64,000 nt of DNA, taken from Nocardioides alpinus (lineage in GTDB: Bacteria; Actinomycetota; Actinomycetes; Propionibacteriales; Nocardioidaceae). The notes beneath the pieces were generated by a model. The model ran no database searches. It had not been told where the DNA came from and saw only the letters and a program-made list of their open reading frames with translations. Position 1 is the stretch's first letter, and each line of letters begins with the position of its first letter. Both the position numbers and the translations under genes were made by a program. Below, one piece after another: positions 52,642-61,665 of this stretch. Location of the stretch: positions 366,343 through 430,342 of the forward strand of contig NZ_FOKC01000003.1 in NCBI RefSeq assembly GCF_900112035.1. Direction: 5' to 3'.

Positions 52642-52794
52642 GCTCCCAGCGTAGCGATACCATCGGGGTGACCGAGCCGCTGGCGATCTCTTCCGGTGGC
52701 CGCCTGTATGTGCGCGGTTGGCAGAGCTTTCCGAGTGGGCTGACCGCATACGCGTGGGACATCCGACTCCTTCTTCGAAAGCGACACCTGACTC

Positions 52795-54189
52795 GTGACC
52801 ACCTTCCGTGAACTGGGCGTGCATGCCCAGATCTGCGACGCGCTCGACCGCGCCGGCATCACCACCCCCTTCGCCATCCAGGAGATGACCCTCTCGGTCG
52901 CGCTCCTCGGCACCGACCTGATCGGCCAGGCCCGCACGGGCACCGGCAAGACCCTCGCGTTCGGCATCCCGGTGCTGCAGCGCAGCGTCGCGCCGAGCGA
53001 CCCGGCGTACGCCGACCTGCCGCAGGGCAAGCCGCAGGCGCTGATCGTCGCCCCGACCCGTGAGCTCGCGCTCCAGGTCTCCAACGACCTCCACCTCGCC
53101 AGCAAGGACATGGGTCTGCGGGTCCTCACCGTCTACGGCGGCGTCGGCTACGACACCCAGCTCGAGGCCCTCGAGTCCGGCGTCGACATCGTCGTCGGCA
53201 CCCCCGGTCGCCTCATCGACCTCGCCAACCGCCGCGCGCTCGACCTCTCGCACGTGCACGCGCTCGTCCTCGACGAGGCCGACGAGATGCTCGACCTCGG
53301 CTTCCTGCCCGACGTCATCACGCTGCTCTCCAAGACGCCCGAGACGCGCCAGACCATGCTGTTCTCGGCCACCATGCCGGCCGCCATCGTCTCCCTGGCC
53401 CGCATCCACATGCGCCACCCGATGAACATCCGCGCCGAGTCGTCCTACGACACCACGATGGTGCCGGCCACCGCGCAGTTCATCTACCTGGCCCACGACC
53501 TCGACAAGCCCGAGATCATCGGCCGCATCCTGCAGGCCGACGACGCCGAGAAGATCATCGTCTTCACCCGCACCAAGCGTCAGGCGCAGCGCGTCGCCGA
53601 CGACCTGGCCGAGCGCGGCTTCAGCTCCTCGCCCCTGCACGGCGACATGGCCCAGGTCGCGCGCGAGAAGGCGCTGGCCAAGTTCCGCGAGGACAAGATC
53701 CGCGTGCTCGTCGCCACCGACGTCGCAGCACGCGGCATCGACGTGCGCGGCGTCTCCCACGTCATCAACTACACCTGCCCCGAGGACGACAAGACCTACG
53801 TCCACCGCATCGGCCGCACCGGCCGCGCCGGCGCCTCGGGCATCGCGATCACCTTCGTCGACTGGGCCGACCTGCACCGCTGGAAGATGATCAACAAGAC
53901 CCTCGAGCTGCCCTTCCCCGAGCCGCAGGAGACCTACTCGACCTCCGAGCACCTCTTCCACGACCAGGGCATCCCGGAGGGCACCAAGGGTCGCATCGTG
54001 CCGCCGGCGCCGGTGGAGAAGAAGGAGCGCCCCGCCCGCGAGCGTGGTTCGCGTGACGGTGGTTCACGCGACGGCGGTTCGCGTGACGGCGGCACCCGCG
54101 AGAAGGCGGCCGGTGACGCCCCGCGTCGCCGCAACCGCAGCCGGAGCCGCACGCGCAGCGGTGCCCCGGTCACGGACACCCAGGCCTGA
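52795..54189 (+). CDS. DEAD-box RNA helicase
   Basis: A 464-residue RNA helicase, RhlE-like. Q motif FRELGV ... PFAIQ, ARTGTGKT near 46-53, PTREL, DEAD, SAT and HRIGRTGRAG are all present. The C-terminal tail is Arg/Gly/Ser-rich, with GSRDG repeated three times, likely binding RNA. Start GTG 52795 places the Q motif at the N-terminus. The 153 bases upstream hold no obvious ribosome site close to the start. Its stop is only four bases from the parA-type stop on the other strand. Confidence 0.93.
   Translation: MTTFRELGVHAQICDALDRAGITTPFAIQEMTLSVALLGTDLIGQARTGTGKTLAFGIPVLQRSVAPSDPAYADLPQGKPQALIVAPTRELALQVSNDLHLASKDMGLRVLTVYGGVGYDTQLEALESGVDIVVGTPGRLIDLANRRALDLSHVHALVLDEADEMLDLGFLPDVITLLSKTPETRQTMLFSATMPAAIVSLARIHMRHPMNIRAESSYDTTMVPATAQFIYLAHDLDKPEIIGRILQADDAEKIIVFTRTKRQAQRVADDLAERGFSSSPLHGDMAQVAREKALAKFREDKIRVLVATDVAARGIDVRGVSHVINYTCPEDDKTYVHRIGRTGRAGASGIAITFVDWADLHRWKMINKTLELPFPEPQETYSTSEHLFHDQGIPEGTKGRIVPPAPVEKKERPARERGSRDGGSRDGGSRDGGTREKAAGDAPRRRNRSRSRTRSGAPVTDTQA
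54046..54090 (+). repeat. Three tandem 15-bp repeats in the RNA helicase tail
   Basis: Three near-identical units (GGTTCGCGTGACGGT and variants) at 54046, 54061 and 54076, each coding GSRDG, with a fourth degenerate unit after them. Such in-frame repeats can change number by slippage. Confidence 0.85.
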
Positions 54190-54193
54190 GGCC

Positions 54194-55042
54194 CTAGCGG
54201 GCCGCCGTCTTCTTGGCGGCGGCCTTCTTGGCGGGCTTCTTGCGCGCCTTCGGGCGCGCGGCACGCTCGACCAGGTTCTCCGCGACGGCGCGGTAGGCCT
54301 GCGCACCCTTGCTGCTCCGGCTGGTCGACAGGATCGACCGGCCCGCGGCAGGGGCCTCGGCGAACTTGATGGTCTTGGGGATCGGCGGCTCGACGACCTC
54401 GAGGTCGTAGGTCTCGCTGATCGTCTCCAGCACCGTGCGCGCGTGGTTGGTGCGCCCGTCGTACAACGTCGGCAGGACGCCCCACACCTCGAGGCCACGG
54501 TTGGTGAAGCGGCGTACGTCGTGGACGGTGTCGAGCAGCTGCCCCACGCCGCGGTGCGAGAGCGTCTCGCACTGCAGCGGGATGAGCACGCCGTCTGCAG
54601 CCGTCAGGGCCGCGACGGTCAGCACGCCCAGCGAGGGCGGGCAGTCGAGCAGCACCCAGTCGTAGGCCTCGTCGCCGAGGTCCTCGGCGAGCTGCTCGAG
54701 CGCACCCTTGATGACGTGCTCGCGGCCGGTGCGCGTCAGCAGGTCGGCCTCGGCGCGGGCTAGCTCGATCGTGGCCGGCAGGACGTCGACGCCGTCCTCG
54801 GTCTCGATGATGATCTCCAGCGGGTCCACGCCCTTGGTCAGGACGTGGTGCACGGAGACCTCGAGGTCCTCGGGATCGATGCCGAGGGAGAAGGTCAGGC
54901 ACGCCTGCGGATCGAGGTCGACGAGCAGGACGCGGTGTCCCAGCTCGGCCAGGGCCGCCCCGATGGAGGCGACGGACGTCGTCTTGGCGACGCCGCCCTT
55001 CTGGTTGGCGACGGCCAGCGTGATCGGGCTCTTGGTGCTCAT
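54194..55042 (-). CDS. ParA-family ATPase with Lys/Ala-rich tail
   Basis: A 282-residue deviant-Walker ATPase. The motif is NQKGGVAKTTSVASIGA at residues about 13-29, with VDLDPQACLTFSLG and LLDCPPSLGVLT. No ParB gene is next to it, so it is not the chromosome partition ParA but an orphan, perhaps positioning another cargo. The C-terminal tail (PKARKKPAKKAAAKKTAAR) is lysine/alanine-rich and should bind DNA non-specifically. Confidence 0.88.
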   Translation of the reverse strand: MSTKSPITLAVANQKGGVAKTTSVASIGAALAELGHRVLLVDLDPQACLTFSLGIDPEDLEVSVHHVLTKGVDPLEIIIETEDGVDVLPATIELARAEADLLTRTGREHVIKGALEQLAEDLGDEAYDWVLLDCPPSLGVLTVAALTAADGVLIPLQCETLSHRGVGQLLDTVHDVRRFTNRGLEVWGVLPTLYDGRTNHARTVLETISETYDLEVVEPPIPKTIKFAEAPAAGRSILSTSRSSKGAQAYRAVAENLVERAARPKARKKPAKKAAAKKTAAR

Positions 55043-55102
55043 CGCTGTCCATTGTGCCGGACGGGGTCGCGCCCGGTGGCCGCGTCCTGAAATGCTGCTC
55101 CC

Positions 55103-55867
55103 ATGCCTCCCTCGCAGACGACCTCCCTCATCACCGGCGCGACCGCCGGGATCGGCCACGAGTACGCCCGCCAGCTCGCCGCCCGCGGCGACGACCTGGT
55201 CCTGGTCGCGCGCGACGGTGCTCGTCTCGAGCAGGTCGCCGACGAGCTGCGCCGCGCCCACCGGGTCGAGGTCGAGGTGCTGGTCGCCGACCTCACCGAT
55301 CGCGACGCCCTCGCTCGTGTCGAGGCCCGGCTCGCCGACCGCGAGCGACCGATCGACCTGCTGGTCAACAACGCCGGCTTCGGCCTGAAGAAGCGCTTCC
55401 TCGACAACTCCGCCGACGAGGAGACCGCGATGCTCGAGGTGCTCGTCACCGCCGTGCTCCGGCTGAGCCACGCCGCTCTCGGCCCGATGGCCGAGCGCGG
55501 CCACGGCGGCATCATCAACGTCTCCAGCGTGGCCGCGTTCCTCCCCCGCGGCAGCTACTCGGCCGCCAAGGCGTGGGTCAACAGCTTCAGCGAGTGGGCG
55601 CACCTCGAGTACGCGTCGCGCGGGGTGAAGGTCATGGCGCTCTGCCCGGGCTTCACCAAGACCGAGTTCCACGAGCGGATGCAGGTCACCCGCGGCGACG
55701 GCTTCCTGTGGCTCGACGTGGAGTTCCTCGTGAGCACGTCGCTCAAGGACTTCGACAAGGGTCGGGCGTACTCGATCCCCGGCGCGCAGTACAAGACCAT
55801 CGTCGCGCTGACCAGGGCGATCCCCAACCGGGTGCTGCGACTGACGCAGTCGGTCGGGCGCCGCTGA
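55103..55867 (+). CDS. Short-chain dehydrogenase/reductase
   Basis: A 254-residue SDR. NAD(P) loop TGATAGIG near residue 10, NNAGFG near 88, catalytic Ser in NVSSVA, and YSAAK (Tyr, Lys) near 152. The substrate is unknown. Start ATG 55103 is 60 bases from the divergent parA-type start. A typical member of the KR/DltE-like branch. Confidence 0.9.
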   Translation: MPPSQTTSLITGATAGIGHEYARQLAARGDDLVLVARDGARLEQVADELRRAHRVEVEVLVADLTDRDALARVEARLADRERPIDLLVNNAGFGLKKRFLDNSADEETAMLEVLVTAVLRLSHAALGPMAERGHGGIINVSSVAAFLPRGSYSAAKAWVNSFSEWAHLEYASRGVKVMALCPGFTKTEFHERMQVTRGDGFLWLDVEFLVSTSLKDFDKGRAYSIPGAQYKTIVALTRAIPNRVLRLTQSVGRR

Positions 55868-55870
55868 GCC

Positions 55871-56674
55871 CTACCAGGCCACCTGGCCGACCTCCTCCAC
55901 CAGCATCGGCCCCGCCGGCCGTCGCAGCTCGGTCGCAGGCACGGTCGCGCGCAGGCTGGCGAACGTGAGGCCGGTGCGTTCCTCGAGCAGGTCGAGCGGC
56001 ACGAGGTAGGTGTCGAAGTCGTCGAGGAACGCCTGCTCGTCCCACCGGGCGAGGTCGAGGCGCTGGGAGAGGACGAACGCCTTGCACCTCAGCTCGCCGG
56101 CCATGCGGTAGACGACGACCTTCCAGTGCTCGCGCGGGACCTGGACGATGCCGCGGTAGGTCGGGTCGTCCTCGCGCAGCACGGGCCCCGCGACGAGCGT
56201 GAGCCGCCGGTCCTCGAGTCCGTCCTGGGCGAGCACGGCGTTCTCGAGCAGTCCCCAGGCACCACCGCGCCCGGACTGGTTGAAGTCGTCCATCTGGGGG
56301 GTGATGTTGGTGAAGAAGAACGAGTCCGAGTTCGCCGCGCGGGCCTCGTCGAGGGTCCCCCACAGCAGGTCGGAGCGCCGGGCGACGTGCCCGCGGTCGA
56401 GCCGGTTGCCGGCATAGGCGTCGTCCAGCGTCTGGTCCGAGGCCGGGATCCGCGGGTCGGGCCCGAAGCGCTCCCCGGACCGGGTGATGGACTCGCTCGG
56501 GAAGAGCCGGAGACCGTCGATGTTCCACGCCACCCACCAGGCGAGCCGGCGGGTGGGGTGCATCCGGACCGTGAAGTGCATGTAGTCGAGGAGCGCGCCA
56601 CCCGGGACCTCTCCGGAGTCGGGCGGCGCGAGGGAGGTGTCGAGGAAGTCGCTGTCGTACCCGAGCTCGGCCAT
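55871..56674 (-). CDS. DNA/RNA non-specific endonuclease (NucA/EndoG type)
   Basis: A 267-residue beta-beta-alpha-metal nuclease. The catalytic DRGH motif is in NRLDRGHVARRSDLLWG near residues 91-107, and the metal Asn is in FFFTNITPQMDDFNQ. It has no signal peptide or membrane helix and no immunity gene is adjacent, odd for a family that is usually secreted. Three bases separate its stop from the converging SDR stop. Confidence 0.85.
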   Translation of the reverse strand: MAELGYDSDFLDTSLAPPDSGEVPGGALLDYMHFTVRMHPTRRLAWWVAWNIDGLRLFPSESITRSGERFGPDPRIPASDQTLDDAYAGNRLDRGHVARRSDLLWGTLDEARAANSDSFFFTNITPQMDDFNQSGRGGAWGLLENAVLAQDGLEDRRLTLVAGPVLREDDPTYRGIVQVPREHWKVVVYRMAGELRCKAFVLSQRLDLARWDEQAFLDDFDTYLVPLDLLEERTGLTFASLRATVPATELRRPAGPMLVEEVGQVAW

Positions 56675-56706
56675 GGGACCAGTGTGCTCCCCGACCCGGG
56701 CGCCGG

Positions 56707-57540
56707 TCAGGCCGAGGACAGCGACAGCAGCCGCTCGAGCTGCTCCGGGTCGGTCGTGTTGACCCCGAGGTCGTGGTCGACCTTGCCGAGCCCGTGGTGG
56801 TCGCTGCTGCCGGTGACGACCAGGTCGAGGTCGGCCGCGATCCCGCGCAGCTCGGCGCGATCGGCCGCGGAGTGGTCCTGGTGGTCGACCTCGATCCCGG
56901 CCAGCCCGAGGTCCCGGAGCTCCGCGAAGGCGTCGGGGGCGAGGGCCGCCCGCCCGTTGCGACCCCACGGGTGGGCGATCACCGCGACCCCGCCGGCAGC
57001 CGTGACGAGCGGGATCATCTCCTCCAGCGGTGCGGCGTAGCGGTTGGCGTAGCCGGGTCGTCCCGGGTCGAGGAACGAGACGAACGCCTCCGACCGGTCG
57101 GCGGCGTGGCCCAGGCGCACCAGGGCGTCCGCGACGTGCGGGCGGCCCGCGGCGACCGAGCCGCCGGCCTCGCGCCGTACGTCGTCCTCGGTGATGTCGA
57201 TGCCGTGGCGGCGCAGCGCCTCGACCATCGCGGGCGTGCGCTCGGTGCGCCCGGCCAGGATCCGGTCGAGCATGGCCACCAGCGGCGGGTCCGTGGGGTC
57301 GGGCAGGTAGGCCAGCAGGTGCACACCGCGGTGGCGGAACTTCGTGCTGATCTCCAGGCCGGGCACCAGCGCGATGCCGACCTCCTCGGCCGCCCGCGCG
57401 GCCTCGCCCCAGCCCGACATCGCGTCGTGGTCGGTCAGCGCGACCACGTCGAGGCCGGCGGCCTTGGCGGCGCGGACCAGCTCGCCCGGGGTGTCGGTGC
57501 CGTCGCTGGCGGAGGAGTGCGTGTGGAGGTCGATCCGCAC
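56707..57540 (-). CDS. PHP-domain phosphoesterase (nucleoside bisphosphate phosphatase-like)
   Basis: A 277-residue metal-dependent phosphoesterase of the TrpH/YciV type. Metal ligands are seen in DLHTHSSASDGT, ALTDHD, PGLEIST, AHPWG and SSDHHG. Family members remove the 3' phosphate from nucleoside bisphosphates or act on short RNA ends. The GTG start lies one base after the stop of the histidine phosphatase gene, so the two form an operon. Confidence 0.88.
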   Translation of the reverse strand: MRIDLHTHSSASDGTDTPGELVRAAKAAGLDVVALTDHDAMSGWGEAARAAEEVGIALVPGLEISTKFRHRGVHLLAYLPDPTDPPLVAMLDRILAGRTERTPAMVEALRRHGIDITEDDVRREAGGSVAAGRPHVADALVRLGHAADRSEAFVSFLDPGRPGYANRYAAPLEEMIPLVTAAGGVAVIAHPWGRNGRAALAPDAFAELRDLGLAGIEVDHQDHSAADRAELRGIAADLDLVVTGSSDHHGLGKVDHDLGVNTTDPEQLERLLSLSSA

Positions 57541-57541
57541 G

Positions 57542-58108
57542 TCAGCTGTTCCACTTCAGCAGCACCGGGGTCTCCCGCTCGAAGCCGAGGACCGACACGG
57601 TGGAGGTGTCCAGCCGGAAGAACCGGCCCTCGTCCGCCGGCTGGCACAGCCAGCGGGCCGTCAGCACACGCAGCGAGTGACCGTGGGCGAAGACCAGCAC
57701 CCGGCCGTGCTCCCGTACGCGCTCGACGACCCGGTCCAGCCGGGCGGAGACCTCGTCCGCGCTCTCGCCACCGGGCGAGGGGTGCGTCCACACGGTCCAG
57801 CCCGGCACCGTCTCGCGGATCTCCGGGGTCGTGATGCCCTCGTAGTCGCCGTAGGCCCACTCCGCCAGGTCGTCGTCGACCTCGGCGTGGGCGAACCCCG
57901 CCAGCTCGGCCGTACGACGGGCGCGCTGGCGCGGGCTGGTGAGGACGAGGTCGAACTCCACCTCGGCCAGCCGCGGCGCCAGCGACGTGGCGCCCGCCTC
58001 GCCGATGTCGGTGAGCGGGAGGTCGGTGGTGGAGGTGTGCTTGCCGTCGCGACTCCACTCGGTCTCACCGTGGCGGACGACCCAGAGCTCAGGACCAGCG
58101 TCAGACAT
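57542..58108 (-). CDS. Histidine phosphatase family protein
   Basis: A 188-residue acid phosphatase of the phosphoglycerate-mutase-like fold. The phospho-histidine motif is VVRHGETEWS near residue 11, the second His is in VFAHGHSLRVL near 141. In M. tuberculosis the gene in this position is gpm2 (Rv3214), from memory. The substrate is not predicted. First of the pair with the PHP phosphoesterase. Confidence 0.88.
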   Translation of the reverse strand: MSDAGPELWVVRHGETEWSRDGKHTSTTDLPLTDIGEAGATSLAPRLAEVEFDLVLTSPRQRARRTAELAGFAHAEVDDDLAEWAYGDYEGITTPEIRETVPGWTVWTHPSPGGESADEVSARLDRVVERVREHGRVLVFAHGHSLRVLTARWLCQPADEGRFFRLDTSTVSVLGFERETPVLLKWNS

Positions 58109-58125
58109 GCGGCGAGTCTGTCACG

Positions 58126-59322
58126 ATGCACGCCATGACCGATCTCCCGCGGGCCCGGCTCGCGATCGCGGCGGCGTTCCTCGTCCAGGGCCTGGTCTTC
58201 ATCAGCCTGACCACGCGGCTGCCACGCATCCAGGAGCGGTGGGACCTCGGCGAGCTCGCGCTCTCGGGGGTGCTGCTGATGATGGTGCTGCTGGCCGGTG
58301 TCGGCTCGCTCGTCGCCGAGCGGCTGGCGCCGCGCCTCGACAGCGCGGTCGTCCTGCGCGCCGGGCTGCTGGTGGTCGCCGGGTCTGTCGTCGTGCTGGT
58401 GCTGGCGCCGTCCCTCGCCGTCTTCGTGCTCGGGCTCGCGGCCTACGGCGTGGGCCTGGGGATCGTCGACGCCACCGGCAACATGCAGGCCGTCGCCCTC
58501 GAGCACCGGATGGGCCGGGTCGTCCTGCCGTCGTGCCACGGCGCGTGGACGCTCGGTGGCGTGATCGGCGCGGTCCTGACCCTGGCCACGACCGACGTGC
58601 CGTGGTCGGCGATCGCGCTGGTGGCGGTGCTGCCCCTGCTGGCCTCGGTGGCGCCGTACCTCCCCCGCGACCACGGCGTCGCCGCCACCTCCACCGCCAT
58701 CCCCACCTCAGCAGACGGCGACGTGCCGTGGCGGGCGATCGTGATGGTCGGCCTGGCGCTGGTCGTCTTCTACACGGTCGACACCGCCGCAGCGACGTGG
58801 GGACCGGTCTACCTCGACGACGTCTTCGACGCGCCCGAGGGACTGGTCGCGCTCGCGACGCTCCCCTACCTCGTGGCCACGGGACTGGTGCGCCTCGTCG
58901 GCGACCGGCTGACAGAGCGGGTCGGCGCCGTGCGGTTGCTGCGCGTCGGTGCTGCGATCGCCCTGGTCGCCCTCGTGGTCGTCGTGGCGGCGCCGTCGTG
59001 GCCGGTCGCGGTGCTCGGCTTCACGCTCCTCGGGTGCGGCGTGGCCGTGGTGGCTCCGCTGAGCTTCTCGGCCGCGGCGGCGCTGGCCGGGCGCGACGCC
59101 GATCCGGCGACCCGTCAGGCGCGCGTCGACGCGGTCGTCGCGCGGTTCAACCAGTTCAACTACGTCGGTGCGCTGCTCGGTGCGGTGATGACCGGGGTGG
59201 TGGGTGCCGGATCACTGCGGGTCGGTTTTGCGGTACCCCTCGTGCTGGTGGTGGCCCTGTTCTGGCTGGCCAGGGCCTTCGCACCGGCGGACGACGTCGT
59301 GGACGTGTCCGCCGGCGCGTGA
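58126..59322 (+). CDS. Major facilitator superfamily transporter
   Basis: A 398-residue membrane transporter with about 12 helices. Loop 2-3 has SLVAERLAPRLDS, and the centre has a hydrophilic break (DHGVAATSTAIPTSADGD). The substrate is unknown; sequence features resemble the sugar/fucose-like MFS permeases of this length. ATG 58126 is used, ATG 58135 is equally possible; neither has a good ribosome site. Confidence 0.82.
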   Translation: MHAMTDLPRARLAIAAAFLVQGLVFISLTTRLPRIQERWDLGELALSGVLLMMVLLAGVGSLVAERLAPRLDSAVVLRAGLLVVAGSVVVLVLAPSLAVFVLGLAAYGVGLGIVDATGNMQAVALEHRMGRVVLPSCHGAWTLGGVIGAVLTLATTDVPWSAIALVAVLPLLASVAPYLPRDHGVAATSTAIPTSADGDVPWRAIVMVGLALVVFYTVDTAAATWGPVYLDDVFDAPEGLVALATLPYLVATGLVRLVGDRLTERVGAVRLLRVGAAIALVALVVVVAAPSWPVAVLGFTLLGCGVAVVAPLSFSAAAALAGRDADPATRQARVDAVVARFNQFNYVGALLGAVMTGVVGAGSLRVGFAVPLVLVVALFWLARAFAPADDVVDVSAGA

Positions 59323-59334
59323 CCAGCGGGCGGC

Positions 59335-59520
59335 TCAGACGCCCCCGCCACCTGCCTTGCGCCGGTGCATCGGCTTCGCGACGTTCTTGTCGTTGACCTC
59401 CGAGCCGTGGGCCTTCTCCTTCGAGCCGGCACTGTCGTCGGGGTGGTCGTGACCCTTCTTGCGGTCGAGGGCCTCCCGCATCTTCGCCTTGAGGTCTGCG
59501 TTGGGATCCTGGTCAGCCAT
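59335..59520 (-). CDS. DUF5302 small protein
   Basis: A 61-residue hydrophilic protein of the actinobacterial DUF5302 family (MADQDPNADLKAKMREALDRKK ... KPMHRRKAGG). Probably helical at the N-terminus and disordered after. GAGGAG lies seven bases before ATG 59520. Function unknown. Confidence 0.85.
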   Translation of the reverse strand: MADQDPNADLKAKMREALDRKKGHDHPDDSAGSKEKAHGSEVNDKNVAKPMHRRKAGGGGV

Positions 59521-59597
59521 GGGTCTGCTCCTCGGTCGGCGTGTCTGGTCCTTCGTCGCCCACCCTGCCAAACCCGTCAAGCAGGGTCGAGCGGTTA

Positions 59598-60428
59598 TCA
59601 CTGCGGGCTGCGACGAGAGGGCCTCTGCAGCACGTCGATCCTGCCGGCGAGCTTGCCCATCAGCCGGTAGACGTGCCAGCGGCAGTCGCCCAGCATCACG
59701 TCGTACGCCGCGCTGCCGAACTCGTCGCGGTAGCGCTCGGGTTCCCGCAGCAGCCGGGCCAGGTGCAGGAGGGCGCGCCCGGCGTGGCCGTCCTCCTCCT
59801 GCGAGCGCTCGCCCCACTCCCCGGCCAGGTCGATCGTGTCGACGACCTCGAGCCCGGAGTCGGCGATCGCGGTGTCGATGACGGCGGGCTCGGCGGAGTC
59901 CGGCACGACACCCATCACGTCGAAGAGCCAGTCGGCCTCGTCGTCGCCGAGCAGGTCGGTGGCGACGGTCTGGTGGGTGACGACGTAGCCGCCCGGTCGC
60001 AGGGCGCGCGCGAACTCCGCGAACGCGGCGCCGGGGTCCTCGACGTGGACCATCACGTCGCGGCACCAGACCAGGTCGAGCGAGCGGTCCGGGACCGGGA
60101 GCCGGGTGGCGGACCCACGCTCGAAGGAGACGCGCGAGGCGATGTCGCCGACGACCTCGCGGCGCGCCGCGCGGGCGAGGTCGAGGTGGCGCTGGACCGG
60201 GTCGATGCCGAGCACCCGGAAGCCGAAGTGCGTCGCCAGCCGGAATGCGTACGCCCCCTCGCCGCAGCCGACGTCGACCACGCGGCTGTCCGGTCGCAGG
60301 TCGAGCTCGCGCACGACCTGCAGCAGGATCGACGGGTCGCGCGGCGCGAGGCTCTCGTCGAGACGCGCGGCGAAGGCCTCCTCGACACGCGGGTAGGTGT
60401 CGTAGAAGAACGCGCGATCCCAGGCCAC
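59598..60428 (-). CDS. SAM-dependent methyltransferase (class I)
   Basis: A 276-residue methyltransferase. Motif I VVDVGCGEGAYAFRLA near residue 50 and the following acidic residue in VLGIDPVQ bind SAM; LVWCRDVMVHVEDP and ALRPGGYVV are motifs II and III. The substrate is unknown. GTG start 60428. It is divergent from the sulfotransferase-like gene with 43 bases between. Confidence 0.88.
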   Translation of the reverse strand: MAWDRAFFYDTYPRVEEAFAARLDESLAPRDPSILLQVVRELDLRPDSRVVDVGCGEGAYAFRLATHFGFRVLGIDPVQRHLDLARAARREVVGDIASRVSFERGSATRLPVPDRSLDLVWCRDVMVHVEDPGAAFAEFARALRPGGYVVTHQTVATDLLGDDEADWLFDVMGVVPDSAEPAVIDTAIADSGLEVVDTIDLAGEWGERSQEEDGHAGRALLHLARLLREPERYRDEFGSAAYDVMLGDCRWHVYRLMGKLAGRIDVLQRPSRRSPQ

Positions 60429-60471
60429 AGGGAGGATTCTGCCCGTCCGCGTCGCCTCATAGGATCACCCC

Positions 60472-61665
60472 ATGGCCCGGCGCGTGTTCCTCCACTGCGG
60501 AACCGCGAAGTCGGGGACCACGTTCCTGCAGGACCTGTGGTGGCGCCACCGCGACGGGCTGCGCGAGCGTGGCCTCCTGCTGCCCGGCACCGGACCGCGT
60601 GACCACTTCACGGCGGCGGCCGTCGTGAAGGGGATGACCGCGGTGGTCGAGACGCTCCGTGACCGCGAGCGCGACGCCTGGGAGCGACTCGTCGACGAGT
60701 CACGGGACTGGCCCGGGGACGTGCTGATCAGCAACGAGCACTTCTCCGACACCCCTCCCGAAGGGGTCGCGGCCGCGCTCGCCGACCTGGCCTCGGTGGC
60801 CGACGAGGTGCACGTGGTCCTCACGGCACGCGACCTGGGCCGGGTGCTCCCCTCGGCGTGGCAGCAGCGGGTGAAGATGGGGGCACGGCAGCCCTACCGG
60901 CGCTTCCTCGCCACCGTCCGGCGCGGGGAGGAGGACCAGAAGTTCTGGCGCTACCAGGACGTGCCTGCGATCCTGGCGCGCTGGTCGCCGGGCATCCCGG
61001 CCGACCGCGTCCACCTCGTCGTCGTGCCTCCCTCGGGGGCTCCCCGCGACCAGCTCTGGGTGCGGACGGCCGAGGTGCTCGGGGTCGACGTGACCGACCT
61101 CGACACCGAGGCGCGCCGACCCAACGACTCGCTCGGCCTCGTGGAGGCCGAGCTGCTGCGTCGGATCAACGAGGCCCTCCCCCGCTCCGGGCGTTCTCCC
61201 GACCTCACCCGTCACATCAAGGGCACGTTCGTCCCGGAGCTGCTCGCCGGCTCGACCGCGCGCGAGTCCCTCGTGGTCCCCGCCAAGCACCACGCGTGGA
61301 CCCTGGAGCGGTCCCGGGAGATCGTCGCGAGCGTGCGCGCGAGCGCGTACGACGTCGTGGGCGACCTCGACGACCTGCTCCCTGGCCCTTCACAGGAGGG
61401 GCGCACCCCCGACGAGGTGAGCGAGGAGGAGCTGCTCGGCGCGGCCGGGACAGTGCTCGCGCAGATCGACGCAGAGGCGTCGGCAGGGACCCTGGACGAG
61501 GCGGTCGCCCTCATAGCGGCGGATCTCCGGGCGCAGGTCGAGCCGTCGGCCTCCGGTCGAGCGGTGTCCCACGAGGATCCCGCGCCACCCGGATCCCCCT
61601 CACGCACCGCCCTCGGGCGGGTCGTACGACGGATCGCCGGTCAGCGCGGGACGAACGCCCAGTAG
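60472..61665 (+). CDS. Sulfotransferase-like protein
   Basis: A 397-residue protein with a sulfotransferase-type phosphate loop at the N-terminus (FLHCGTAKSGTTFLQDL, residues about 6-22) that would hold PAPS, and a later ISNEHFSDTP segment. The C-terminal 100 residues are acidic and less conserved. The acceptor is unknown. The last 25 bases overlap the converging MaoC gene. Confidence 0.72.
   Translation: MARRVFLHCGTAKSGTTFLQDLWWRHRDGLRERGLLLPGTGPRDHFTAAAVVKGMTAVVETLRDRERDAWERLVDESRDWPGDVLISNEHFSDTPPEGVAAALADLASVADEVHVVLTARDLGRVLPSAWQQRVKMGARQPYRRFLATVRRGEEDQKFWRYQDVPAILARWSPGIPADRVHLVVVPPSGAPRDQLWVRTAEVLGVDVTDLDTEARRPNDSLGLVEAELLRRINEALPRSGRSPDLTRHIKGTFVPELLAGSTARESLVVPAKHHAWTLERSREIVASVRASAYDVVGDLDDLLPGPSQEGRTPDEVSEEELLGAAGTVLAQIDAEASAGTLDEAVALIAADLRAQVEPSASGRAVSHEDPAPPGSPSRTALGRVVRRIAGQRGTNAQ

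Noticed and set aside
54194..55042. Chromosome partition ParA/Soj
   Set aside because: No parB, parS-like sites or origin genes are adjacent; it is an orphan ParA-type ATPase.
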